Shown: positions 56,213 to 64,000 of the stretch, piece by piece
Position numbering within the stretch: the stretch's first letter is position 1
Layout: every line of letters begins with the position of its first letter
Assembly: GCA_018398575.1 (NCBI GenBank)
Contig: JAGTXZ010000020.1
Coordinates: 2,542,001 to 2,606,000, forward strand
Direction: 5' to 3'
From: Ampelomyces quisqualis
Lineage: Eukaryota > Ascomycota > Dothideomycetes > Pleosporales > Phaeosphaeriaceae
DNA length: 64,000 nucleotides
Translations under genes and position numbers: made by a program
The notes under the pieces: model-generated
Told to the model about the DNA's origin: nothing
The model's database searches: none
Seen by the model: the letters and a program-made list of their open reading frames with translations, nothing else

Positions 56213-56567
56213 ATGAAGTCACCGATGCGAACAACTGTCAAGCTGATTGGCCGTCAGGCGTCGGTCTCGAAAACTGAGCTGCTACACACTGAAGTATCCA
56301 CCTCAACTACTGGCAAAAGTTGCCTATGCTAACTACCTGACCCTCCTTTTCATCATCTTCCTCTGCGGCTTGCACTCCTACCAAATCAACTCCAAACTCA
56401 CTCTTACCCGCATGGCATACCGCTCCTTCACCACACTCGCTACCTCTGTCATGAACCTCACCGTCCTCATGGTCCTCAAGGGCGAATCTGGCTGGATCTG
56501 TCTGATGTGCTGCAACGCCGATCTGCTCTTCTGCGTGCTTGTACTGCGATTTGCAACCAGAAAATAA
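56213..56567 (+). CDS. Small three-pass membrane protein, structure uncertain
   Basis: Tentative exons 56213..56252 and 56320..56567 with a 67-nt intron (gtcagg..aaag), phase 1; 95 aa. The second exon frame has no ATG before its first membrane segment, so an upstream exon is needed; the proposed one gives MKSPMRTTVKLIGLAYANYL. Three hydrophobic segments follow (TLLFIIFLCGLHSY; FTTLATSVMNLTVLMVL; CCNADLLFCVLVLRFA), separated by the conserved-looking KLTLTRMAYRS and KGESGWICLM. I do not recognise the family. The gene may continue: the frame 56583-56972 encodes a plausible cytosolic tail (RRPAMS, LVRRRYRRSSIWATIEAQ), but no acceptable donor joins them. Either the tail belongs to it through an unusual splice, or the gene is damaged. 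Confidence 0.4.
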
Positions 56568-56582
56568 CAGCGCGCCGAAGAT

Positions 56583-56972
56583 TTGGCATTCAAATCTAAC
56601 AGCGCACTGCGCATAAATAACAACAGCTACATCACGACGATTGGAAGCCGTGTCATACGCTCGCGCCAAGTTTTAATTACAGAAGAAATAGAAAATCTGT
56701 CTGCGAACATTGCGACTACACGTCCTGATCTGTCGCTGGACAATGCACTTCGGCGGCCCGCAATGAGTACGACAGAGTGCAAGGGCAAGACGTCTGGGCT
56801 AGTGCGGAGGAGGTATCGGAGAAGCTCGATTTGGGCTACGATTGAGGCTCAGCGGGGGACGCAGGAGAATGAGGTCGAGTTGTATAATATTCGCGTGCTT
56901 ACGACTCACACGAGGGAGGTGGGGGTGCAGGGCGAAACTGCTTCATCCGAAGATCAGACGATTTCAAGCTGA
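56583..56972 (+). pseudogene. Possible detached C-terminal part of the preceding membrane protein gene
   Basis: A 129-codon frame with natural-looking basic sequence LVRRRYRRSSIWATIEAQ and NEVELYNIRVLTT near its end. It follows the membrane-protein stop by 15 bp on the same strand. The first third (before RPDLSLDN) looks like noncoding read-through. No GT donor in phase joins the two frames, so a frameshift, a lost splice site or a wrong model is possible. An independent gene is less likely. Confidence 0.3.
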
Positions 56973-57532
56973 GGCATAACGGTTTCACTGGCTTGAGGCT
57001 GAGGATGCAAAAGTCTTATTGAGTTAAAGTAGGAAGCTTTATCATATCTCAAAAGATATCTGTCTTATTCAGGCTGGGATGAACAAAGTAAAGAACCAGA
57101 GTTGTAAAAAGATCTCGGCACATGTATCAAGATGAGCTACCCTTTTCCTTAACTCTGGACTAGTTGTTGTGATTTGATGTAGTTTGAGCAGCCTGGGATA
57201 GAATCTCGAGACACTTAACCTCGTCACAGCCTCGTACCGGTAGTGGTGGTGGGGCACAGTAAACGAGGCAGCCTCGCTCAGCTGCATCATCTCTAAGCTG
57301 ACAATCCAACCTTCTTTTCTCTCACTCCCCTTATTGCGCATTTTTGTTAGGTATTGCGGTTCAGCTTGCATGATATACATAGTGCCGACTTTGCTGTGAC
57401 TCTGTCGAGGCGAGATACGCTAAGCAACCTGGTGAGTGCTTGCCGCAAACAGCAACGCTGTGTCTTTTCTTTGCACACACTAACATGTTCAGACGGTTAA
57501 AACTAGGTAGTTGAGGAGCAAAGCGACGCGCA
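56973..57532. other. Intergenic spacer
   Basis: About 560 bp upstream of the HET-domain gene. Nothing recognised. Confidence 0.6.
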
Positions 57533-59725
57533 ATGCAGCACCTTGCTCCGGGTAACGCAAAGATTTATCCTGAGATTGTGTTACACCTACAACGGCATTC
57601 AAATAATCGCTGTTGCATGTCTGACTTCAGTGCTCAAGACTGCCAATACGATAGCTTGGTGAAAAATGACAAAAGCAATCAATCTGTGGCTGTCGACTAC
57701 CAGCGCGAGTACTTCATTCTTTTACACGAGGTCTTTGGCGACGTCGTGGATGATTTCACCTACGAGAGCCCCAATGGTGATTTGATTCTTACTACGGCTA
57801 GACTTTACTGCACTCTTAAGACCTGGGCTCGAAAGATTTCTGCACTAGCTTTCAAGGATCTACTAGTGGAGTTGCAAAGAATCGAAGCTGCGATACAGAA
57901 TGTTGTCTCGATGCTCAAGCCGAACGATGAAGACCTCGAAGGGCCCACGGACGTATCAGACGATCATTGGCTCCTGGCAATATCTTGTATGATTGAGGCT
58001 CTCGATCAGGCAAGACTTTCTCTACCGGCTATCACTGATCGACCCGATTCGCGACATCCCCTTGATTGTCATGCGCGTGTCAAGAGTCTGGAGATGACAA
58101 TGTTCAGACGTGGGTGGTGTCCAAACAACATCAAAATGTGCCAGTCAGCATTCGGCAGCTCGAGCTTATATTATGCAAGCCTGCTGCCGCGATCAATTCA
58201 GAGGGCACACGACTCGTGTTCGTCGAATCACTGCTTGGCTTATTCGACTATAAAGCGTAGCCTCGTCACGACGCACCCAGCCGAAATTCGCGATTGCAAT
58301 TGCAAGCACTTATCCACACCTATGAAATTGTTGGCAAAAATTGTTGAAATGGGATTGACACCGCTCGTGTATGCAGAGATGAGTAGAGATGAGATCGTGG
58401 CGATTAATGTGGTACCGTACCATGCTAGCCAGACCTTTGTCGCCATTTCCCACGTTTGGTCCCATGGTCTAGGAGATGGAACAGGAAATTCACTCCGCCA
58501 GTGTCAGATTACAAGGATACTTCAATTCGTTGCGCCGCACTCTGAACCGCCATTCTTGTTCTGGCTGGATACATTGTGTGTACCTCGAGAACCGATTCCA
58601 CTTCGACGGAAAGCAATCGAAGGTATAAGGAGAGTTTACGAAGAAGCGTCGTTGGTGCTAGCATTGGATGAGGAACTTTTAGCCACGTCAGTCTCTGGTA
58701 TGGGGTACGAAGAAATCCTCATGCGTGTACATCTCTCAGGATGGATGCGTAGGCTCTGGACTCTCCACGAGCAAAGTCGAGCCAAAGATATATACTTTCA
58801 GTTTGCTGATGGCGTCTTCGCGCAAAACCATTTGATCGAAAACTTCGAAAAAGACGTCAATGCACACAAAGAAGCCGGTGTCCCTTTTTTCAAGGTGGTT
58901 CCTACCCGTGGAATCTCGCTGCTGAAGAAGCTTTTGCGCATAAAGTCGGGTATACATGTGCGTACTACTCTTGTGGAGCTTTGGGATTTGCTCCGGTGGC
59001 GGCACTTGAGCTGGCCCGAGGACGAAACAATCTGCATGGCGAACATACTAGGCTTTAGCCCAGGTATGGTGAAAGAACTGCTTAACACACCTGAAGAGCA
59101 GCGCATGCGGAAGTTCCTTGAACTTTTTACGCATTTCCCAGCCGCACTGCTGTTTCTACACACTGATAAGCTTCGCCTCAACGGCTGGCGTTGGGCTCCC
59201 GTCTCCTGGGTCCATTGCGTGCAACACCTGGACGAGTTACTCAACTTGCGCGTGCGTGATGACTTTCTCGGCATCCGATCAGAGCGGGGTCTCATCATAT
59301 CTTGCCCCGCAATCAATCTTGAAGCTAACGGATACACGACATTGACTAGAAACCGATCCATTGTAGCATCTCTGGCCAGCATGAACAACTTTTTTCTGGT
59401 CACGATTCATTACCCAGATGCATCGAGCAAATTGGATGCAACGCACCCTCATTGCGGTCAATTAGCGATATGTCTGGAGCACGGATTTTCTCCCAAGCAC
59501 AAGCACATTCGGGCTGTCTTGGTCGCCGTTGTGGAGACTTTGACATTGAACGATCAGCAGATGACGTACGCTCGATTTCTGTTCAATTTAAAACTTCAGA
59601 GACTACAAACTCCAGTGGCCAGTCTGAGCAAGGCACACGAAAGTACGGCAATTGAATCCGATAGTCCGATTCCGAAAACCGCTCTAGGAGAATACTCAAG
59701 CCCAAGCTGTTGGTGCATAGGGTAA
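57533..59725 (+). CDS. HET-domain (heterokaryon incompatibility) protein
   Basis: Single exon, 730 aa; an alternative start is Met29 (57617). The HET domain spans about residues 290-450: VAISHVWSHGLGDG (304 on), FLFWLDTLCVPREP (about 341) and GWMRRLWTLHEQSRA (about 403), the three classical HET blocks. Residues 1-285 have no recognised domain; they contain RHPLDCHARVKSLEM and a Cys-containing segment. The C-terminal 280 residues are unassigned but share the DDTIC-like turn WPEDETICMANIL typical of HET proteins. HET domains are TIR-like and trigger cell death when a fungal cell senses non-self; many paralogues are untested. No NACHT or repeat sensor is fused here. Its stop is 75 bp from that of the convergent membrane-protein gene. 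Confidence 0.88.
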   Translation: MQHLAPGNAKIYPEIVLHLQRHSNNRCCMSDFSAQDCQYDSLVKNDKSNQSVAVDYQREYFILLHEVFGDVVDDFTYESPNGDLILTTARLYCTLKTWARKISALAFKDLLVELQRIEAAIQNVVSMLKPNDEDLEGPTDVSDDHWLLAISCMIEALDQARLSLPAITDRPDSRHPLDCHARVKSLEMTMFRRGWCPNNIKMCQSAFGSSSLYYASLLPRSIQRAHDSCSSNHCLAYSTIKRSLVTTHPAEIRDCNCKHLSTPMKLLAKIVEMGLTPLVYAEMSRDEIVAINVVPYHASQTFVAISHVWSHGLGDGTGNSLRQCQITRILQFVAPHSEPPFLFWLDTLCVPREPIPLRRKAIEGIRRVYEEASLVLALDEELLATSVSGMGYEEILMRVHLSGWMRRLWTLHEQSRAKDIYFQFADGVFAQNHLIENFEKDVNAHKEAGVPFFKVVPTRGISLLKKLLRIKSGIHVRTTLVELWDLLRWRHLSWPEDETICMANILGFSPGMVKELLNTPEEQRMRKFLELFTHFPAALLFLHTDKLRLNGWRWAPVSWVHCVQHLDELLNLRVRDDFLGIRSERGLIISCPAINLEANGYTTLTRNRSIVASLASMNNFFLVTIHYPDASSKLDATHPHCGQLAICLEHGFSPKHKHIRAVLVAVVETLTLNDQQMTYARFLFNLKLQRLQTPVASLSKAHESTAIESDSPIPKTALGEYSSPSCWCIG

Positions 59726-59800
59726 GAAGTGTACTAGCAAGCCAATTACGATATTAGGGAGGTTTGAGGGACAGGGCCCTCGACAGCTCAAGAGTGCCCT

Positions 59801-61243
59801 TCATTTCTTCCAAGAGTACTGTTGGTGAGGGCCTTTGGTGATGATTCGCGGCGATGCTCTATCCCCACGGGCAGATCGAAGATAGTGACAGACAGCTGCG
59901 ATTCCGTCTCTTATTTGCTTGTTCTGGAAATCATATACTCTTGCGTTCAATTCCTCCTGACACGGCTTACCCTTGGCCGCGAGACAAGCGCTCATGACTG
60001 GCTCTTTAATCAATTGCCGACAGCTAGCGCACAATGTGTCGCTGAAAATGTTCTGAAGTGTATCCCGACTGTTCTGAAAGCGCTCGTTGTCCGGATACAG
60101 TAACTTGGAGACAGACTCTCTGGCTGAAAATCCTCCTGCCAGGAGAATACCGACTGCAGCCATGAGGGTACTGCTCTCGGGCTCGCAGAAAGCTTCGCCT
60201 GTGAACGCAACGCTGTAAACTGTTGCCCAATCCGGTTCAAAGGCTCCTTCGATCGAATTCGTGAGTAAGCCCATTCCGCCCAATATGAAGCATAATAATC
60301 GACTAGGTGCGCTCATCCAGCCGACCAGCACGATCTGAAACACGAAGATCACAAAGGAGGCTCCCGCTACCAAAACACTGATGCCATCACGCTTGTCGCG
60401 GGTCGACTGTGACTCCCAACAATATTCCTCGAGACTGAAATCCTTCCCATGGACAGTTACATTGCGCACAAATAAAAGACCCATGCTATCCATGCCCTTG
60501 TGAATCATAACTGGGCTGCGTCGATGAACCGTCAGATCTCTGTGCTGCCAGGCCTTTTGCCGTGGAGTGATTGCGGCCAAGAAGAGACCTTGAGCCACAA
60601 ATGTGACCAGAAATGCCGCAAATGTCTCAAAGGACCAACCGAAAAACCCAAGCACCAAAGAAACGCTCATTTGAGTAGCTAGACAGACTCCTTGAAGATA
60701 TAGTGTCCAATGGCTTGGAGACTTCATGTTTCCAATGTCAACGTCAAGGACGGCAACTTCACGAGTCACATCTCGAGTTTTGCCCCGGCGGATGCGATGC
60801 TCAGCTCGTGGCCCCATATACCACGCTTGCCATATGTTTTGTATGATTACGTTTGATGCTGAATGACTTGCACCGGAATTGAGATTGGTGAGGATCAGAC
60901 CCGAGGCCAAGGAATCGACGGGAGGTCTATCGAAGATGACATTTGGAGGCCCACGAGAGCTTTGTAACGCCGTAAACAATGAACTGGCCAACAGGGTCCA
61001 GCCAGGGGAGATGGGATAAACCCATTGCCTCCAGTGACATCGTCTGAATCGAAAGCGTGTCCAGATAACTTTCCAAATTGTGCTTTCTCCAAGAAGTAGA
61101 AGAACGGTAACCACGTCGAACTGTGACTTAGCGTCGAAGAAAGGCTGATTTGCTGGCCCATTTGCGACTGAACGAGGCTCTACGGAAGAGGTGCTACTTG
61201 GCCTCGCCAAGGCCACCGTGGACAACGCAAGAAGGATAAGCAT
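59801..61243 (-). CDS. Unrecognised multi-spanning membrane protein with signal peptide
   Basis: Single exon, 480 aa. The N-terminus MLILLALSTVALARP is a signal peptide; a hydrophilic segment follows and then about five to six membrane segments (near 45-55, 75-95, 180-230, 290-330 and 350-370). A cytosolic or lumenal loop holds HRIRRGKTRDVTREVAVLDV and a C-terminal Cys-bearing region (LCASCRQLIKEPVMSACLAA). This layout is met in large families of fungal hypothetical membrane proteins, for which I know no function. The gene is convergent with the HET-domain gene with only 75 bp between stops. Whether the two act together is unknown; no shared promoter is possible in this arrangement. Confidence 0.75.
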   Translation of the reverse strand: MLILLALSTVALARPSSTSSVEPRSVANGPANQPFFDAKSQFDVVTVLLLLGESTIWKVIWTRFRFRRCHWRQWVYPISPGWTLLASSLFTALQSSRGPPNVIFDRPPVDSLASGLILTNLNSGASHSASNVIIQNIWQAWYMGPRAEHRIRRGKTRDVTREVAVLDVDIGNMKSPSHWTLYLQGVCLATQMSVSLVLGFFGWSFETFAAFLVTFVAQGLFLAAITPRQKAWQHRDLTVHRRSPVMIHKGMDSMGLLFVRNVTVHGKDFSLEEYCWESQSTRDKRDGISVLVAGASFVIFVFQIVLVGWMSAPSRLLCFILGGMGLLTNSIEGAFEPDWATVYSVAFTGEAFCEPESSTLMAAVGILLAGGFSARESVSKLLYPDNERFQNSRDTLQNIFSDTLCASCRQLIKEPVMSACLAAKGKPCQEELNARVYDFQNKQIRDGIAAVCHYLRSARGDRASPRIITKGPHQQYSWKK

Positions 61244-62660
61244 TTGGTAATATATGGAGTTTTCGGTTTCTTAAGGTCCTTTAGTATGAGTGTTCGCAGA
61301 AAGAAGAGAAAAGGTGGTGAGCAGGCTGAAGAAGCGGGGTTTCGGTGCGCAGATGCGTAAGCGACCGGTCACTGGTCAGTGAATGGATCCGTAATTGATT
61401 CGATCTGTCCCCAGCAACCTCAGGCCACACAAGCGAGCGAGGACCCCAGCCAATTTGTCCAGTTTTTAGGTTGAAGGCCAAGAGTTTTCGAACAGATCCG
61501 TCAACGACAGAGGGCATACCTCTTTGATGGTCAGGGACCCACTATCATACTGCATAGCATAACATGCTATGCTGGCAGGATTGAAATGAGAGGGCGGCAA
61601 AGCATACCGAACTTTGGAGGTGACCAAACCGGTGAATGCCTCAGTGTGTTGGGTTACGACTGATTGAGTCTCGGTCCCACATCAGCTGCACTTTATACCT
61701 ATGTGTATGTTTACAAACAGATCAACTTTGATGTCTAGCGCCGCCGTCTTGGATATGTAAGAGAATTCCCTTAAAGTTTGTGCGCCTTGAACATCGTTCT
61801 GAAACTTGGGAATGCGGCCGCAACACAATTTTTTCCGTTGTGCCGTTGTACGACGTGATAAAGTTTCACATTTCCAGTTGTGTTACTGGCTTGTGACTGA
61901 GGGTGCAAAGTTCAGGCTAAATCCTTTTCCACGCAGAAGGTCGGGCTAGCTGATCCTCCCCCTAACAGTGGCTGATGCCTGACGTGTAAGTGTACAGTTG
62001 ACAGATAAATTTCATAGAATGTGTAAAAGGCTCTGATCGCTATCTGATTCTCTAATACTGATTTCAATTGCTCACATTTCACGAATTTCGATTCTAAATC
62101 TATGGCCGTTGCGGCGCGGCCCTGACGCCTCCGCTTTGACCTGCGCCTTCGCGTGCCCAATAACAATTCCTGTCACCAATAATCTTTTTGCGCTTTTCGA
62201 AGTCGCTATTATACTGTCTGATACTACAGTTGGACAGTAGGATGTCCATCGATTACACACACCTGCACTACGAGACAGACTCATTGTTGCGCCATAAAAG
62301 CAAACTCAATGGGAAAATCTTATGAGTACTTCTCGCACACTATGCGTGCTATTATGACGACGTTCAAGCAAGTATCAAAAGTATGAGCCTTGTGGCAATT
62401 CATAGAGAGATAATGGCCAATTTTTACATCGACTTCACATACTTTGTCCTGGCGAGCACAATTGCACCGTTCATAACATCGAAGCCAGTTTTGTTGGGAT
62501 AATGTTTGCATTCGTTCATTCCCATGCCACTATCTGTGGCCAAGATGTCATATCGAACATGCTAAGAAACCATGGCGGCATTTGCATCGCTTGTTATTCG
62601 TCGTGCTCATATCGAGTACACATCGCGAAAGACTTTTTCCCTGACCTTAAGAAAGGCGCT
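61244..62660. other. Intergenic region without a recognised gene
   Basis: About 1.4 kb with the membrane-protein promoter on the left. Short frames on the minus strand near 61912-62166 are basic but motif-free. No repeat or RNA gene is recognised. Confidence 0.55.
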
Positions 62661-63082
62661 CTACAACTTCTTGTTGGCCTCGCCCTGGAGCTCGGCTGCC
62701 TTGCCCTTGGCTTCTCCCGCGAGCTCGTTCGCCTTGCCCTTCGCCTGGCCAGCGACCTCGTTTGCTTGGCCCTTTGCCTGGCCAGTGGTCTCGGGAATGG
62801 CTTGCTTTACAGTCTCGGCAGCTTGCTCTGTAGGGGAGATAGTTAGGATTCTGCTTAATATTGGACGAAGCTAGCATGCAGGAGCTAGGACATCAGGTGA
62901 CGGAAGTGGAGGGCGGGGAGAATTGAGTACGCACCACCCTTCTCAATGCCCTTGACGGCGGCGCCTGAGATGGTCTTGTCGACAACCTTGGCAGCATCCT
63001 TGATGACTTCTACTGGGCTCTTGCGTGCGATAGGAGTGGTGCTGAACAGGCGAGCCTGGCGGGCGATCTGTTGACGGAACAT
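62661..63082 (-). CDS. Mitochondrial LEA-like protein with 11-residue repeats
   Basis: Exons complement(62661..62827, 62935..63082) with a 107-nt intron (gtgcgt..cag), phase 1; 104 aa. The N-terminus MFRQQIARQARLFSTTPIAR is a typical mitochondrial presequence (Arg-rich, no acid, Ser/Thr). The C-terminal half is a set of 11-residue repeats at 65-75, 76-86 and 87-97 (GQAKGQANEVA, GQAKGKANELA, GEAKGKAAELQ) plus a partial copy to the end. This is the LEA group 3/4 pattern: disordered in water and helical on drying or at membranes. Such proteins protect mitochondrial membranes in desiccation or stress; that role is inferred from the family. Intron choice removes a frame with no such repeats. Confidence 0.8.
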
Positions 63083-63443
63083 GATGGTGTAGATGTGTGG
63101 TGGTCGTGTGGTCGTGTGGTTTAGGAAAACGTTATTTGTGGACGTTTAGCGAGGTGCAATTGGTGATGGAATGCTTGAAATGGGGTCAAAGACAGGACAG
63201 ATGAAGGTTTTAAAGGAAGCGGAGTTGTCTGGGCTTCTGACCGTTGTTCCAGGGCGATGACGTCGGTATGAACGCTTAGCTCCCAATTAGGTAAGGTGCG
63301 GCCCAAGCTCCATCTCGATTCAATGGCTGATGTCCAAGAAGTGGTCTACTTTGCACACGTTGTGTAGTCTGAGCTGAAGTCTTGTATTTTCATTCGTTAT
63401 TATTATTTACAATGATTGCACAATCCTGAACTTATTAACTCCA
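63083..63443. other. Intergenic spacer
   Basis: Promoter of the LEA-like gene and 3' flank of the carboxylesterase gene. Nothing recognised. Confidence 0.6.
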
Positions 63444-64000
63444 TCAGTAGAGTGCCTTCTGCCACCAGGCGCATCGCGCATTGGCGTTGCTATCGCGGAC
63501 CACGTCAATACCTGTGACATTGAGCTTCAGCAAGTTCGCGTCTGATCCGTAAATGGGGAACGGTCGTATGCCACCTGCAGTGGGACGACCCTCTTCGGCA
63601 AAACTGGTAATCAATTGCTGGAGCGCAATTGCGACTGTTCGGTTTGCCACAGACTGAGACAAGGCTCCGCCTGTGTAGTACGTGTAGGCTACGTCCTGTC
63701 CATGGAATGCCGGTGGCACAGCGAAAAGGTAGTTGTAGGTTTGATTTCCTTGCGCAGTTGCAAGGTACCGGGTGTTGCAAGTAAAGATTCCTTCCGCAAT
63801 GACCAACCTAGCTCGAGAGTACTGATCGCGGTAAGGATAAGATCCATTAAAGACCGGAGGGTACAGAGTCTGCGAGATGTAATCGATGGATTGTTGCGGA
63901 GTGAAAGGGAAAGCGCTCTTGAGCTGAGCCACAAGTCCCTCGTTGGTTTGGATGTATGGCGGCGTGAAGTACTGTCCCTCGTTTGCATTGTGGCCAGCCA
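63444..64000 (-). CDS. Type B carboxylesterase/lipase, C-terminal part (cut by window end)
   Basis: The 5' part lies outside the window; 184 codons plus two bases are present, with no intron seen. It starts within GHNANEGQYFTPPYIQTNEG, the region around the catalytic glutamate of type B esterases (the Glu of NANEG), and ends with SFAEEGRPTAGGI and CAWWQKALY. The catalytic His is expected near the segment VPPAFHGQDVAYTY (FHG..D), matching the HGxD/E pattern. Enzymes of this family hydrolyse esters and are usually secreted in fungi; signal peptide and nucleophile are not visible here. The substrate cannot be told. Confidence 0.85.
   Translation of the reverse strand, partial: AGHNANEGQYFTPPYIQTNEGLVAQLKSAFPFTPQQSIDYISQTLYPPVFNGSYPYRDQYSRARLVIAEGIFTCNTRYLATAQGNQTYNYLFAVPPAFHGQDVAYTYYTGGALSQSVANRTVAIALQQLITSFAEEGRPTAGGIRPFPIYGSDANLLKLNVTGIDVVRDSNANARCAWWQKALY

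Overview
The window is nuclear DNA of a filamentous ascomycete. Almost every protein gene is cut by short introns (41 to about 110 nt, GT..AG), intergenic spaces are compact, a tRNA-Ser carries an intron next to the anticodon, and the gene set is fungal (HET domain, Hsp9/12 stress protein, Fig1, RNase T2, GH20 hexosaminidase, fungal GNT1-type glycosyltransferase). Gene style points to Dothideomycetes, perhaps Pleosporales, but that placement is inference. Exon-intron models below were built by hand from splice signals, reading frame and family motifs; reading phase was checked across every junction.

Layout. 0-1.3 kb: no confident gene. 1.3-8.3 kb (-): a giant ZNFX1-like SF1 helicase with NF-X1 zinc-finger region and three CbxX/CfqX AAA+ modules, sharing a 410-bp promoter region with a fungal protein of the family often misnamed geranylgeranyl pyrophosphate synthetase (8.8-10.2 kb, +). 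10.7-12.6 kb (-): trypsin-fold serine protease with a long unrecognised N-terminal region. 12.6-16.4 kb: gene-sparse, tandem-repeat-bearing DNA around one small secreted cysteine-rich protein (effector-like). 16.4-19.2 kb (-): a BTB protein and an F-box-like protein in tandem.

19.4-23.5 kb: enoyl-CoA hydratase (AUH-like), HINT-type HIT protein, EFM5-type lysine methyltransferase, LACTB2-type metallo-beta-lactamase with a 13-nt microexon. 23.7 kb: tRNA-Ser(UGA). 25-28 kb: Hsp9/12 protein and Fig1 membrane protein. 28.6-32.5 kb (-): RNase T2 and cytosolic serine hydroxymethyltransferase. 33.2-37.7 kb (-): condensin SMC4. 38.9-44.5 kb (+): ribosomal protein uL11/RPL12, GNT1-like glycosyltransferase, GH20 hexosaminidase; the spaces around these three hold five exact copies of a 9-mer, TACGGAGTA. 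45-50.2 kb: an unknown small protein, a secreted cupredoxin, and the nuclear exosome nuclease RRP6. 50.4-52 kb: MDM35 (four short exons) and a MAPEG protein. 52.3-56.1 kb: GGA clathrin adaptor (eight exons) and TSR3. 56.2-57 kb: a small membrane protein of uncertain structure. 57.5-61.2 kb: a HET-domain protein convergent with a multi-spanning membrane protein. 62.7-63.1 kb: mitochondrial LEA-like protein. 63.4-64 kb: 3' end of a carboxylesterase.

Most genes are housekeeping (RNA processing, chromosome condensation, translation, one-carbon and leucine metabolism, lipid transfer in mitochondria). Accessory candidates are the helicase/AAA giant, the trypsin-like protein, the secreted cysteine-rich protein and the HET/membrane pair. 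No transposon, CRISPR array, virus remnant or clear secondary-metabolite cluster was recognised.
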